Below are positions 51,151 to 59,683 of a stretch of 64,000 nucleotides of DNA, one piece after another. Position 1 is the stretch's first letter, and every line of letters begins with the position of its first letter. Source of the stretch: Dactylosporangium sp. AC04546 (GTDB lineage: Bacteria > Actinomycetota > Actinomycetes > Mycobacteriales > Micromonosporaceae); contig NZ_JAHYSG010000023.1 of assembly GCF_022095675.1 (NCBI RefSeq), positions 1-64,000 of the forward strand, in the 5' to 3' direction. The notes beneath the pieces are model-generated. The model was not told where the DNA came from. It worked only from the letters and a program-made list of their open reading frames with translations, and did no database searches. Made by a program: the position numbers and the translations under genes.

Positions 51151-52368
51151 TCAGGTCCAGGTCACGACGATCGGGTGGTGCTCGCGGGGCAGGACGAACC
51201 GCCCGGCGGCCGGGTCGGTCACCGGCACGGCGCTGGGCATGGTGAAGGTGACGGTCCTGTCCCGGAAATACGTGTTCCAGTGCCGGATCCGCTCGGCGGC
51301 CTCGTCGGCGAGGGTGTCGCCGCCGGGGCCGTGGCCGATGACGCCGACCTCGTACAGCTTGATGCCGTCCGGGAAGAACGACGCCGGTCGCATGGTGAGG
51401 TAGGCGAGGTCGGCGCCGCGGACGGTGGCCATGGAGCCCCAGCTGAACGACGGTGCGACGAGGCCGCGGCGGGCGGCGGGCAGGGCCACGTCCATGCGCA
51501 TGAGCGCGTTGTCGAGGGTGCAGGCCAGCCACAGGTCCATCCAGGCGAGCGGGGCCTCGCCCGCGAACAGCACTCCGGTCCACCGCTCGTGCCCTGTGGT
51601 GCCGAACACGCCGGCGAGAGCGGCCGGGTCGGCGGTCTGGTCCTGGTGGACCCACAGCTGGACGGTGTGGTCGTCGGTGAGGTGGATGCGCTGGTCGCCG
51701 TCGGCGCCGACGCCGCACAGGGGCATGAACTCGGCGGGATCGCTGTTCACGGCGCGCCAGCCGTCGTGGTCACGCTCGAAGGCGATGCGGCGGGTCGTGG
51801 TGCCACGCAGGCGCAGCGGGACGAGGAGCCGGCCGCCGGGGGCGAGCTGGTCCAGCCAGGCGGTGGGGACGTCGTAGGCGCCGACGGTGGCGATCGCCCG
51901 GTCGTATGGGGCGTCGGGGGCGTGACCGAGGGCCGCGTCGGCGAGGAGGACGTCGGCGTTGGTGACGCCGGCGGCGGCGAGGTGGGCCCGGGCGGCGCCG
52001 ACGAGGTCCGGGTCGGCGTCGAGGGTGGTGACGTGGCCGTGCTCGCCGACGACGGCGGCCATGAGGGCGGCTGTGTAACCGGTGCCGGCGCCGGCTTCGA
52101 AGACGTTGTGGCCCGGCCGCAGGTCGAGGTGTTCGAGCATGGCGGCGACGATCGTGGGTTGGCCGTCGGCGTCGTCGGCGTCGGCGCGTTGGACGGGCAC
52201 GTCGGGCACGAACAGCTCACGTGGCACGCCGCGCAGCGCGGCGATGACGCGGTCGGTGCGGGCGGTGCCGTCGCGGACGAGCCGGTCGACGAGCTCGTGA
52301 CGCAGCTGCTCGGCCGACGGCGCGCCGGATGGCTCGGCGGGGCCGTCGTGGTGGGTGTGGGTGGTCAC
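51151..52368 (-). CDS. PCMT-type (FxLD-like) SAM methyltransferase
   Basis: 405 aa. The N-terminal half is a protein-L-isoaspartate O-methyltransferase-like domain (ELVDRLVRDGTARTDRVIAALRGVPRELFVP; SAM motif VFEAGAGTGYTAA, 89-101). The C-terminal 200 residues (FERDHDGWRAV through LYEVGVIGHGPGGDTL) match the layout of methyltransferases of the lanthipeptide FxLD type. No precursor peptide or lanthipeptide synthetase is visible within the window, so its peptide or protein substrate is unknown. GTG at 52368 is supported by TAGGGT seven bases upstream. Confidence 0.85.
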   Translation of the reverse strand: MTTHTHHDGPAEPSGAPSAEQLRHELVDRLVRDGTARTDRVIAALRGVPRELFVPDVPVQRADADDADGQPTIVAAMLEHLDLRPGHNVFEAGAGTGYTAALMAAVVGEHGHVTTLDADPDLVGAARAHLAAAGVTNADVLLADAALGHAPDAPYDRAIATVGAYDVPTAWLDQLAPGGRLLVPLRLRGTTTRRIAFERDHDGWRAVNSDPAEFMPLCGVGADGDQRIHLTDDHTVQLWVHQDQTADPAALAGVFGTTGHERWTGVLFAGEAPLAWMDLWLACTLDNALMRMDVALPAARRGLVAPSFSWGSMATVRGADLAYLTMRPASFFPDGIKLYEVGVIGHGPGGDTLADEAAERIRHWNTYFRDRTVTFTMPSAVPVTDPAAGRFVLPREHHPIVVTWT

Positions 52369-52375
52369 GGTGGGC

Positions 52376-52381
52376 ACCCTA
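52376..52381 (-). promoter_or_regulatory. Leaderless-type -10 (TAGGGT) of PCMT-type methyltransferase gene
   Basis: Minus-strand TAGGGT is followed after 7 bases by the GTG at 52368. Confidence 0.5.
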
Positions 52382-52556
52382 CTGAGCGCCGGAGTGGCCG
52401 CGACGAGAACCTTGACACCTGGCACGGGACCAGGTGCCCGCCGTCAGCATGGCCGTCGACGCGCGTGATCGGGTACTCGAACGTCACGGGGTGATCCCGA
52501 CGAGGTCCGGCCGCGTTAGCCTGGATTGGAGAACATCGAAGGCTGCGTGAGCTGTC

Positions 52557-53402
52557 ATGGGCGTGCTACTGGTCTTTCTGTTGATCATCGCGGTCGCCGG
52601 GTTGCTGGCCAGCACCCGGATCGTCCGCCAGTACGAACGCGGTCTGATCTTCCGGTTCGGGCGCCTGCGCGAGGCGACCCGCGGGCCCGGCCTGGCGATG
52701 ATCATGCCCGCCATCGACCGGATGCAGAAGGTCAACCTGCAGATCATCACGATGCCGGTGCCGGCGCAGGACGGCATCACCCGCGACAACGTCACCGTCA
52801 AGGTGGACGCGGTGGTCTACTTCCGGGTCATCGACCCCATCCGGGCCACGGTGAACGTGCAGGACTACATGTTCGCCGTCCTCCAGGTGGCGCAGACGTC
52901 GCTGCGTTCCATCATCGGCAAGAGCGACCTCGACGAGTTGCTGACCAACCGCGAGCGGCTCAACCAGGGCCTGGAAATCATGATCGACAGCCCGGCGGTC
53001 GACTGGGGCGTGCACATCGACCGCGTGGAGATCAAGGACGTCTCGCTGCCCGAGTCGATGAAGCGCTCGATGTCCCGGCAGGCCGAGGCCGAACGGGAAC
53101 GGCGCGCCCGGGTCATCACCGCCGACGGCGAACTGCAGGCGTCGCGCAAGCTCGCCGACGCCGCGGCCACGATGGGTCAGACCCCGACCGCGCTGCAACT
53201 GCGACTGCTGGAGACCGTGGTCGAGGTGGCCGCCGAGAAGAACTCCACGGTGGTACTGCCGTTCCCGGTCGAACTGCTGCGCTTCCTGGAGCGGCAGCCG
53301 GAGCCGGCACAGCCCCGGGCCGAGGTCCTGAAAGCAGGACCACCGAGGGCATCCTCACCGGCGATCACCAAGACCGCCGGGCCACACCGCACACGCCGGT
53401 GA
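52557..53402 (+). CDS. Slipin/SPFH (band 7) family protein
   Basis: 281 aa stomatin-like membrane-organising protein. One N-terminal membrane helix (2-18) precedes the SPFH domain: YERGLIFRFGRLREATRGPGL, then NVTVKVDAVVYFRV, then RSIIGKSDLDELLTNRERLN, then VHIDRVEIKDVSLPESMKRSMSRQAEAERERRAR. Slipins form oligomers in membrane microdomains, often together with a NfeD protein; none is encoded next to it here. The start is ATG at 52557 with only a distant AAGG; a TAGCCT hexamer at 52517-52522 may be its -10. Confidence 0.93.
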   Translation: MGVLLVFLLIIAVAGLLASTRIVRQYERGLIFRFGRLREATRGPGLAMIMPAIDRMQKVNLQIITMPVPAQDGITRDNVTVKVDAVVYFRVIDPIRATVNVQDYMFAVLQVAQTSLRSIIGKSDLDELLTNRERLNQGLEIMIDSPAVDWGVHIDRVEIKDVSLPESMKRSMSRQAEAERERRARVITADGELQASRKLADAAATMGQTPTALQLRLLETVVEVAAEKNSTVVLPFPVELLRFLERQPEPAQPRAEVLKAGPPRASSPAITKTAGPHRTRR

Positions 53403-53439
53403 GGGTCCCAGGCGAACATGCCGCCGCCCGGTGTACCTA

Positions 53440-53455
53440 GATAATACGTATTATC
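53440..53455. promoter_or_regulatory. AT-rich perfect 16-bp palindrome upstream of secreted propeller gene
   Basis: GATAATACGTATTATC, a very AT-rich site in GC-rich DNA, with a central CG as in LacI/GntR-type operators. A TTGACT (-35-like) begins four bases downstream at 53459. It probably controls the secreted propeller gene; no regulator gene lies next to it. Confidence 0.55.
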
Positions 53456-53683
53456 GTCTTGACTCCCCGCAGCGTGCCCTCCACGATGCGATGACAAGCC
53501 GTAACACGCCCGCCCGGTGCGGAGTGTTCGCCGGCACCCGCCGTCCATTGTGGACCTGCCGGTCCCACCGCCGCACTCCTCGCCTCTCCGCACCGTTCGC
53601 CGTTCATCACCCGGGCGGCCTGTCGTGCCCGTCGTGCGCCCGCCGCGCGACGGCGACCGCCGCCCACCAAGGGAGAAAACTCT

Positions 53684-55048
53684 GTGACATCTCAGCGCCT
53701 CGTCATGCGTACCGCCTGCGCCGCGGCCACCGGACTCGTCACCGCCGCCCTCGCCGCGACCCCGGCCGCGACCGCCTCGCCGGCCGCGACCACGCCGTTC
53801 AGCTTCCCCACCTTCAGCTACGTCGGCACGGCGTTCGACAAGAGCCAGCTGACGTACAACCCGACGAACGAGTTCATCTTCCCCAGCGTCATCCGGGCCG
53901 CCGACTACTTCGCCAACCCGCTCGGCGCCTACTACCTGTACTACGCGCCGCACGAGCGGCCGGGCGGCATCTCCCTTGCCTACGCCGACTCCATCAACGG
54001 CCCCTGGACCGAGTACCCGGGCAACCCGCTGATCGCCAACAGCTGGCCGCCGTACTACGGCACGGTCAGCCACATCTCCTCGCCGCACGCCGTCTGGATC
54101 GAAGGCGAGCAGAAGCTGTTCCTCTACTTCCACGGCGAGAACTCGATCACCCGGTACGCCACGTCCGACGACGGCATCCACTTCGAGTACGGCGGCACGG
54201 CAGTCCAGCGCGACGCCACCACCGGCGGAGAGACCTCGTACGCCCGCGTCTTCGAACAGTCGATTCCGCGGCTCGGCAGCCGGTATCTGATGCTGTTCAT
54301 GGACAACCCGACCGCCGCGCCCCCGGGCCCGACCGGTCCGGTGTCGCGGCGCATCCGCTGGGCCGTCTCCACCGACGCCCGGACCTGGACGATCCAGCCG
54401 CAGCCGATCGTCGTCCCGCAGGGCGACGAGGGCCCCAACGCCTCGGGCCCGTTCTACCTGCGCTGGCAGGGTCGCAACTTGGTGATCTTCCACGCCGCCG
54501 ACGGGAACATGCACGCGGTGGACGTCGGCGACGACTTCGACCAGGAGATCCACCTCGGCGTCGTGCACGACTCGATGGCGGCCGCGCCGGACCTGGGCCG
54601 CTCCGCGGCACCGACCTTCTACTTCGACGGCACCACCGTCCACATGTACTACGAGGCCGGTGGGCGGCTCACCGCCACCATCGGGCACGCGGTGGCCACA
54701 CTGGACGAACCGCTGCCCGAGCGGCAGCTGGACTGCACCGTCGACCAGCCGCGGCTGTGGCCACCGAATCACCGCATGGTCGACGTCAACGTCCGCGTCG
54801 ACCTCCCGGACGGCGTCCTCGGACCACGCGCGTTCCAGCTCGTCGAGGTCACCGGTGGCGACGCGGCGGACGTCGCGGGGTTCGCCCCCGGGCAGCCGTC
54901 GCTGACCGGACAGCTGCGTGCCGAACGCGCCGGCAACGGCGGCGACCGGGTCTACACGCTGACCTATCGCGGCCACGACGAGATCGGGCGCGCGGCCGGC
55001 TGCACCGTCACGGTCACCGTTCCGCACGACCAGGGACAGGACCAGTGA
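53684..55048 (+). CDS. Secreted five-bladed beta-propeller protein, glycoside hydrolase 43-like
   Basis: 454 aa. Signal peptide of about 30 residues, rich in Ala/Thr (cleavage near PAATASPA). The body resembles GH43/GH32-type five-bladed propellers (YYLYYAPHERPGGISLAYADSINGPWTEYPGNP; HISSPHAVWIEGEQKLFLYFHG; RRIRWAVSTDARTW; PTFYFDGTTVHMYYEAG). The last 90 residues (LWPPNHRMVDVNVRVDLPD) form a separate Ig-like domain. Likely acts on an extracellular polysaccharide; catalytic acids were not assigned. GGGAG lies eight bases before the GTG start. Confidence 0.85.
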   Translation: MTSQRLVMRTACAAATGLVTAALAATPAATASPAATTPFSFPTFSYVGTAFDKSQLTYNPTNEFIFPSVIRAADYFANPLGAYYLYYAPHERPGGISLAYADSINGPWTEYPGNPLIANSWPPYYGTVSHISSPHAVWIEGEQKLFLYFHGENSITRYATSDDGIHFEYGGTAVQRDATTGGETSYARVFEQSIPRLGSRYLMLFMDNPTAAPPGPTGPVSRRIRWAVSTDARTWTIQPQPIVVPQGDEGPNASGPFYLRWQGRNLVIFHAADGNMHAVDVGDDFDQEIHLGVVHDSMAAAPDLGRSAAPTFYFDGTTVHMYYEAGGRLTATIGHAVATLDEPLPERQLDCTVDQPRLWPPNHRMVDVNVRVDLPDGVLGPRAFQLVEVTGGDAADVAGFAPGQPSLTGQLRAERAGNGGDRVYTLTYRGHDEIGRAAGCTVTVTVPHDQGQDQ

Positions 55049-55237
55049 GCGCCACCGCGCTGCGCCCTGGTCGGTAGCCACCGGCCGGCTGGTTGAGCAG
55101 GCCCGGACGCGGGTCTGTTCGCCGGCCGCCGCAGCGACCGTGCCGCGCAAGCGCGTGAGAAGCGTGTGAGAACGCCGGAACTGTGGCGCGGATGACCGAG
55201 GATCGGGGACCTTCGGGGGTCCTCACCACCGGAGCAA

Positions 55238-55254
55238 GTTCGATAGGATCGAAC
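55238..55254. promoter_or_regulatory. Palindromic operator with embedded -10, XRE-cupin gene
   Basis: GTTCGAT AGG ATCGAAC, 7-bp arms. The hexamer TAGGAT (55244-55249) inside it is a good -10 for the regulator gene that starts 24 bases further on, so the site fits autorepression. Confidence 0.55.
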
Positions 55255-55277
55255 AAGTTTCGGCGGGAGGTTCGAGG

Positions 55278-55898
55278 GTGCGCGCGACGGCAAAGCAGGA
55301 CCGCGTCGAGAGCAACGGGCAAGCGCTGGTCGGTGCGCGGATGCGCCAGTTCCGCAAGGAGCGCGGGCTCACGCTGCGCGGCCTGGCCACCCAGTCCGGC
55401 CTGTCCATCGGGTTCCTCTCCCAGGTCGAGCGGGGCATCTCGGCGATCGGCCTGACCGCCCTCAACGGCGTCGCCGCGGCGCTGGACCGCCCGGTCGCCG
55501 AGTTCTTCCACGAGGAGGACCAGGCGGCGCCGCCGCCGGCCCCGACCGACGACCTGCCGGACCATTTCACGTTGACCCGCGCCCAGAACGGCGCGACGGA
55601 GTACGTCTCCGGCCAGACCACCTACCGCATGCTCTCCGACCGCGGCCCGCACCTGGTGCTCGAGCCCATGGTCGTGCACATCGCCCCCGGCGGGCGCCGC
55701 GAGGAGGCCTACGGGCACGCCGGCGAGGAGTTCGCCTACGTGGTGTCGGGCGAACTGCTCTACGAGGTCAACGGGGTCGAGCACCGGCTCTACCCGGGCG
55801 ACAGCCTGCACCTGCGTTCCAGCACTCCGCACCGGCTCTACAACGACACGGACGAGGTCACCACCGTGGTCTCGGTGGTGACCCCGCGCCTGTTCTGA
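55278..55898 (+). CDS. XRE family regulator with C-terminal cupin domain
   Basis: 206 aa. HTH_XRE at about 18-72 (MRQFRKERGLTLRGLATQSG, then SIGFLSQVERG) and a cupin_2 effector domain at about 120-200 (VHIAPGGRREEAYGHAGEEFAYVVSGEL, then LYPGDSLHLRSSTPHRLYN). Members such as PuuR-type proteins control amine or amino-acid catabolism. GTG start with GGGAGG seven bases upstream. It converges on the long minus-strand catabolic operon (16 bases apart), which it probably regulates. Confidence 0.93.
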   Translation: MRATAKQDRVESNGQALVGARMRQFRKERGLTLRGLATQSGLSIGFLSQVERGISAIGLTALNGVAAALDRPVAEFFHEEDQAAPPPAPTDDLPDHFTLTRAQNGATEYVSGQTTYRMLSDRGPHLVLEPMVVHIAPGGRREEAYGHAGEEFAYVVSGELLYEVNGVEHRLYPGDSLHLRSSTPHRLYNDTDEVTTVVSVVTPRLF

Positions 55899-55914
55899 AG
55901 ATCGTTGTTCACTC

Positions 55915-56973
55915 TCACATCAAAAATTCGGTGACCGCGTCCATCGTGGCCGCCCAGGCCGGCGTGCGCGGGTCGATCACGTCGAAGTGGTCGGCCGCCA
56001 GTTCTAGCCGGACCACCCGGTCGCCGGCGGCCAGCGCGGCCCGGGCGTAGCGGCGGGACATGTCGACGAGGTCCAGGCCGTCGGCCCGGCCCTGCGCCAC
56101 GACCACCGGCACGCCCAGCGGCAGGCGCAGCAGCGGGTCCGCCGCCGCCAGCGCGGCCTCGTCGCCGCGCAGCGCCGCGGCGACCGCCCCGGTGCCGATC
56201 CCGCGCCGCTGCCCCTCGGCCAGGTCGAGCACGCCCGCCTGCGACACGACCACCGAGACCGCCCCGGGCGCGTCGGCCGCCGCCCGCACCGCGAGCTGCC
56301 CGCCGGCGGAGTGCCCGAACAGCACCAGCCGCGACGGGTCGACCCGGGCATCGGTGGCGCCCGCGAAGGCCAGGCCCGCGGCCACGTCGGCGGTCGTGGC
56401 GGCCCAGCCGTGGCGGTCCGGGCGCCGGTACTCGAGGTTCCACGCGGCGAAGCCGCGCCCGGCCAGGTCGATCGCCATCGCGTCCATGAGGTCGGCGCCC
56501 CAGACCGAACGCCAGAAGCCGCCGTGCAGCAGCACGGCGACGGGCGCCGGGCCGGTACCGGCCGGCAGCCGCAGCTCGCCCCACTGCTCCGCGTCCGGAC
56601 CGTAGGCGATGCGCCGGGCCGGGTGCCGCAGCCGGTGCACGGCCCGGCGGACGGCCCAGGTGACGCCCCAGATCTCGCGCCCCTGGTGGTGCTCCGAGCC
56701 GGCCGCGACGGGCTGTGGCCCGGTCGCGGTCAGGTCGAGCCACACGGTGCGCGGGGCGTGTCGGCCCGGCGCCGTCATCAGCCGCCGGGCCGGTGCCGTG
56801 GGCCCGGGCAGCGCGACGACGGCGCCGGTCGCATCCTCCAGCGCCGCCGCGAGGTCAGGTGCCTCGCGGACGGCGCCGTCCACGCCGAGCGCGGCGAACT
56901 CGGCCGCGGCCAGGTCGCGCACCAGGTCGAGGTCGGCGACCAGGTCCGGGCCCACGAGCACGTCGACGTTCAC
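55915..56973 (-). CDS. Alpha/beta hydrolase with N-terminal dehydroquinase-like domain
   Basis: 352 aa. Residues 130-352 are an esterase/lipase-type hydrolase: HGGFW (150-154), Ser222 in GHSAGG, a probable acid near Asp298 and His329 in ADHFDVID. The first ~120 residues are unusual for this family; VDVLVGPDLVADL, the Pro/Ala-rich loop and GREIWGVTWAVRRAVHRL recall type-II dehydroquinase-like flavodoxin folds, but catalytic residues of that enzyme are not evident. GTG start overlaps the upstream LLM gene stop (GTGA). Last gene of the operon. Confidence 0.85.
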   Translation of the reverse strand: MNVDVLVGPDLVADLDLVRDLAAAEFAALGVDGAVREAPDLAAALEDATGAVVALPGPTAPARRLMTAPGRHAPRTVWLDLTATGPQPVAAGSEHHQGREIWGVTWAVRRAVHRLRHPARRIAYGPDAEQWGELRLPAGTGPAPVAVLLHGGFWRSVWGADLMDAMAIDLAGRGFAAWNLEYRRPDRHGWAATTADVAAGLAFAGATDARVDPSRLVLFGHSAGGQLAVRAAADAPGAVSVVVSQAGVLDLAEGQRRGIGTGAVAAALRGDEAALAAADPLLRLPLGVPVVVAQGRADGLDLVDMSRRYARAALAAGDRVVRLELAADHFDVIDPRTPAWAATMDAVTEFLM

Positions 56974-57995
56974 GCCGCCTCCCGTCGCAGCAGGGGCAGC
57001 ACCGCGGCGCCCAGCAGGTCCACGCCGCCGTCGTCGGTCAGCCCGTGCGGCGTGCCGAACTCCACCCGCCCGGCGCCGGCGTCGATGAGCGCCTGGGCCT
57101 GGGCCGCGACCTGCTCCGGCGTGCCGGAGAACGCGAACAGGTCGAGCACGTCGTCGGGCACGAGCCGGCCGGCGGCCTCGTGCTCGCCCCGGTCGACCAG
57201 CTCGGCGACCCGGCGGACGAGATCCGCCGGCACGCCCGCGGTCGGGTCGAGCTCGGCGACCACCGCGAGGTACATCGCGACCTCGGTGCGGGCCCGGGCC
57301 CGGGCGGCGGCCCCGTCACGGTCGACCACGGTCACCGCGCCGAGCACGATCCGCACGTCGGCCACCGACCGGCCGGCCGGTTCGGTGCCCGCCCGCAGCC
57401 GCTCGCGCACCACGCCGACCATCGCCGGGTTGGCGCTGCCGCCGACCTTGATCTCGGCGGCGATCCGGCCGGCGAGCGCCGCGCCCTGCGGCCCCCACGC
57501 ACCGATCAGCAGTGGCGGGTCGGGGCGCTGGGTCGGGTAGCGCAGGGCGACGCCCGGCGCGAGCCGGAACACCCGGCCGTCGAAGCCGTCGGTCCATCCG
57601 CCGAGCAGCCGGTAAACCACCTCGGCCGCCTCGCCGAGCGCGGCGATCGGGCGGGGCTGGTCGATCCCGACCGCGCCGAGCCAGGTGCCCCGGGCCAGCC
57701 CGAGGTAGGCGCGGCCGGCCGAGGCGAGGTCGAGCGCGGCGATCTGGCCGGCGATCTCGTAGGGGGCCATCGAGTACGGGTTGAGGCAGGCCGCGCCGAG
57801 CCGCACCCGGGAGGTCGCGCCGGCCATCTCCAGCAGCGGGAAGATCGGCGGCTGGAACATGAGGTCGCCGAAGACGCTCAGCACGTCGAAGCCGTGCGCC
57901 TCGGCCGCCCGGGCCAGGCGGGCGTAGTCGCCGGGCCGCTTGTCGCTCTGGATGCCCAGGCCTATCTCGACGGCGGCCCTTGCCCGGGGGCTCAC
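56970..57995 (-). CDS. LLM class F420- or FMN-dependent oxidoreductase
   Basis: 341 aa TIM-barrel of the luciferase-like family: VEIGLGIQSDKRPGDYARLARAAEAHGFD, then RVRLGAACLNPYSMAPYEIA, RAYLGLARGTWLG, PPLLIGAWGPQGAALAGRIA and KVGGSANP. Many actinobacterial homologues use coenzyme F420. It oxidises or monooxygenates the pathway substrate. GTGA overlaps on both sides tie it to the TIGR04076 gene upstream and the hydrolase gene downstream. Confidence 0.93.
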   Translation of the reverse strand: MSPRARAAVEIGLGIQSDKRPGDYARLARAAEAHGFDVLSVFGDLMFQPPIFPLLEMAGATSRVRLGAACLNPYSMAPYEIAGQIAALDLASAGRAYLGLARGTWLGAVGIDQPRPIAALGEAAEVVYRLLGGWTDGFDGRVFRLAPGVALRYPTQRPDPPLLIGAWGPQGAALAGRIAAEIKVGGSANPAMVGVVRERLRAGTEPAGRSVADVRIVLGAVTVVDRDGAAARARARTEVAMYLAVVAELDPTAGVPADLVRRVAELVDRGEHEAAGRLVPDDVLDLFAFSGTPEQVAAQAQALIDAGAGRVEFGTPHGLTDDGGVDLLGAAVLPLLRREAA

Positions 57996-58315
57996 GTGAG
58001 GTCGGCCGATCGCATCCCGCGCCGCCGGGTGCGCTCGACCCGCATCACCAGGCGCTCCTCCGGATCGGGGCAGCAGAACAGGGTGTCGCGCTCCAGCCAG
58101 TCGCCGGCCGGCAGCGCCCGCTGCTTGGCCGCCAGGAACGGCAGGACGGCGGCCAGGGCGTAGACGCAGAAGTGCTTGCCGTCGGGCAGCCGCAGGTGGG
58201 CGCTGTTCTCGAGCTCGAAGCAGTCGCCGACCGCCATCCCGCAGACCGAGCGGCCCTCGATGTGATCGACGGTGACCCTCAGGTCGTAGATCTCCATGTC
58301 GTTGTCTTCGGACAT
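57992..58315 (-). CDS. TIGR04076 family small protein
   Basis: 107 aa. Pattern of the TIGR04076 family: a Cys near the start (25, 32), HFCVYALAAVLPFLAAKQR, and a C-terminal CCPDPEERLVMRVERT. Five cysteines (25, 32, 50, 81, 82) may bind metal. Function unknown; members occur beside radical SAM or catabolic enzymes. ATG at 58315; four bases separate it from the quinone-oxidoreductase-like gene. Confidence 0.8.
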   Translation of the reverse strand: MSEDNDMEIYDLRVTVDHIEGRSVCGMAVGDCFELENSAHLRLPDGKHFCVYALAAVLPFLAAKQRALPAGDWLERDTLFCCPDPEERLVMRVERTRRRGMRSADLT

Positions 58316-58319
58316 TTCC

Positions 58320-59294
58320 TCACGCTCCGATCCGCACGACGATCTTGCCGGTGGTCCGCCCGGCGGCCAGGTCCTGCAGGGCGGCGGGCGCCCCTTCCAG
58401 CGGCTCGACCCGGTTGACCGGTGGCCGGACGGCGCCCGAGGCGCACAGCGCGAACAGCGCCGCGTAGGCGGCGGCGACCTCGGCCGGCCGCTGCCACGGA
58501 TAGGCCGAGCCCCACGAGAGGCCGACGAGCGTCGCGTTGCGGGCGACCAGGCGCATCGGGTCGACCGGCGGCGGCGGCCCGGCCGCGGCGCCCACGGCGA
58601 CGATGCGTCCCTCGAACGCGAGGCAGTCCAGCGAGCGGGCGAAGACGTCGCCGCCGACCGGGTCGACGACGACGTCCACGCCCGCTCCGCCGGTCGCGGC
58701 GTCGACGGCCGCGACGAAGTCCTCGGCGTGGTAGTCGATCGCGACGTCGGCACCGTTGGCGCGGCACAGCTCGGCCTTCGCCGGGCCGCCGGCGGTGCAG
58801 ATCACCCGGGCGCCGCGGGCGAGGGCGAGCTGGGTGGCCGCGACGCCGACCCCGCCAGCCCCGGCGTGCACCAGCACGGTGTCCCCGGCGGACACCCCGG
58901 CGCGCTCCAGGCTGAACCACGCGGTCTGGTAGGTCACCGGGAGCCCGGCGGCGGTCACCGGGTCGAGCGCGGCGGGCCGCGGCACGAGCAGGTTCGCGTC
59001 GATGGTGACGGTCTCGCCGAGGGCGCCGTGCGGCAGCGCCGGGCAGCCGAGCACCGCGCGGCCGGCGTCCGGCCCGCTCAGTACCGTGCCGCTGAACTCG
59101 ACGCCGGGCGTGACCGGCGGCTCCGGCCGCACCGGGTAGGTCCCGCGGCACAGCATGACGTCGAGGAAGTTGAGGCCGACCGCCTCGACCGCGACGGTCA
59201 CCCGGCCCGGGCCGGGCTCCGGGTCGTCCGGCACGTCGGCGACGGCGAGCACGTCGATCGGCTCGCCGTCGCGACAGGCGACGAGGCGCTTCAC
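58320..59294 (-). CDS. Zinc-independent MDR oxidoreductase (quinone reductase-like)
   Basis: 324 aa medium-chain dehydrogenase/reductase. GroES-like N-terminal domain (GLNFLDVMLCRGTYP then VTPGVEFSG), NADP-binding AGAGGVGVAATQLA and the C-terminal LQDLAAGRTTGKIVVRI typical of quinone oxidoreductases. Zinc-ligand cysteines of alcohol dehydrogenases are absent. GTG start overlaps the SnoaL-like gene stop. Confidence 0.93.
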   Translation of the reverse strand: MKRLVACRDGEPIDVLAVADVPDDPEPGPGRVTVAVEAVGLNFLDVMLCRGTYPVRPEPPVTPGVEFSGTVLSGPDAGRAVLGCPALPHGALGETVTIDANLLVPRPAALDPVTAAGLPVTYQTAWFSLERAGVSAGDTVLVHAGAGGVGVAATQLALARGARVICTAGGPAKAELCRANGADVAIDYHAEDFVAAVDAATGGAGVDVVVDPVGGDVFARSLDCLAFEGRIVAVGAAAGPPPPVDPMRLVARNATLVGLSWGSAYPWQRPAEVAAAYAALFALCASGAVRPPVNRVEPLEGAPAALQDLAAGRTTGKIVVRIGA

Positions 59295-59683
59295 GGCCGC
59301 ACCAGCTCCGCGTGGTGATGGACGATCCGCCAGCCGTCACCGGTGCGGCGCAGCACGTCGGTGACCCGCGTGACCGACACCTGCTCCGGCTGCCCGTCCT
59401 CGACGCGGGCGTGCAGCTCGTAGCGCGCCACGCCGACGTCGCCCCACACGTCGATGCGCTTGGCGCGGGCGACCAGCTCGGCCAGCACGGGCCGCCGGCC
59501 CGCGGCGTCACGGCGGTCACGGTACTCGTCCAGCTCGGCCCGGGTGCGCAGCGGTCCGGGCAGATGCGTCTCCCAGGTGGTGACGTCGGGGTCGAGGTGG
59601 GCGTCGAAGCGGCCCCGGTCGCCGGCGAGGAAGGCGGCGTACATGTCGTCGATCGCGGCGGCGATCTCCACGCAGTCGGTCAC
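59291..59683 (-). CDS. SnoaL-like / NTF2-fold protein
   Basis: 130 aa alpha-beta barrel: IAAAIDDMYAAFLAGDRGRFDAHLDPDVTTWET opens the fold and TRVTDVLRRTGDGWRIVHHHAELVRP closes it, as in ketosteroid-isomerase-like proteins. Could be a small isomerase, hydrolase or lyase. GTGA overlaps with the amidohydrolase upstream and the MDR downstream. Confidence 0.9.
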   Translation of the reverse strand: MTDCVEIAAAIDDMYAAFLAGDRGRFDAHLDPDVTTWETHLPGPLRTRAELDEYRDRRDAAGRRPVLAELVARAKRIDVWGDVGVARYELHARVEDGQPEQVSVTRVTDVLRRTGDGWRIVHHHAELVRP

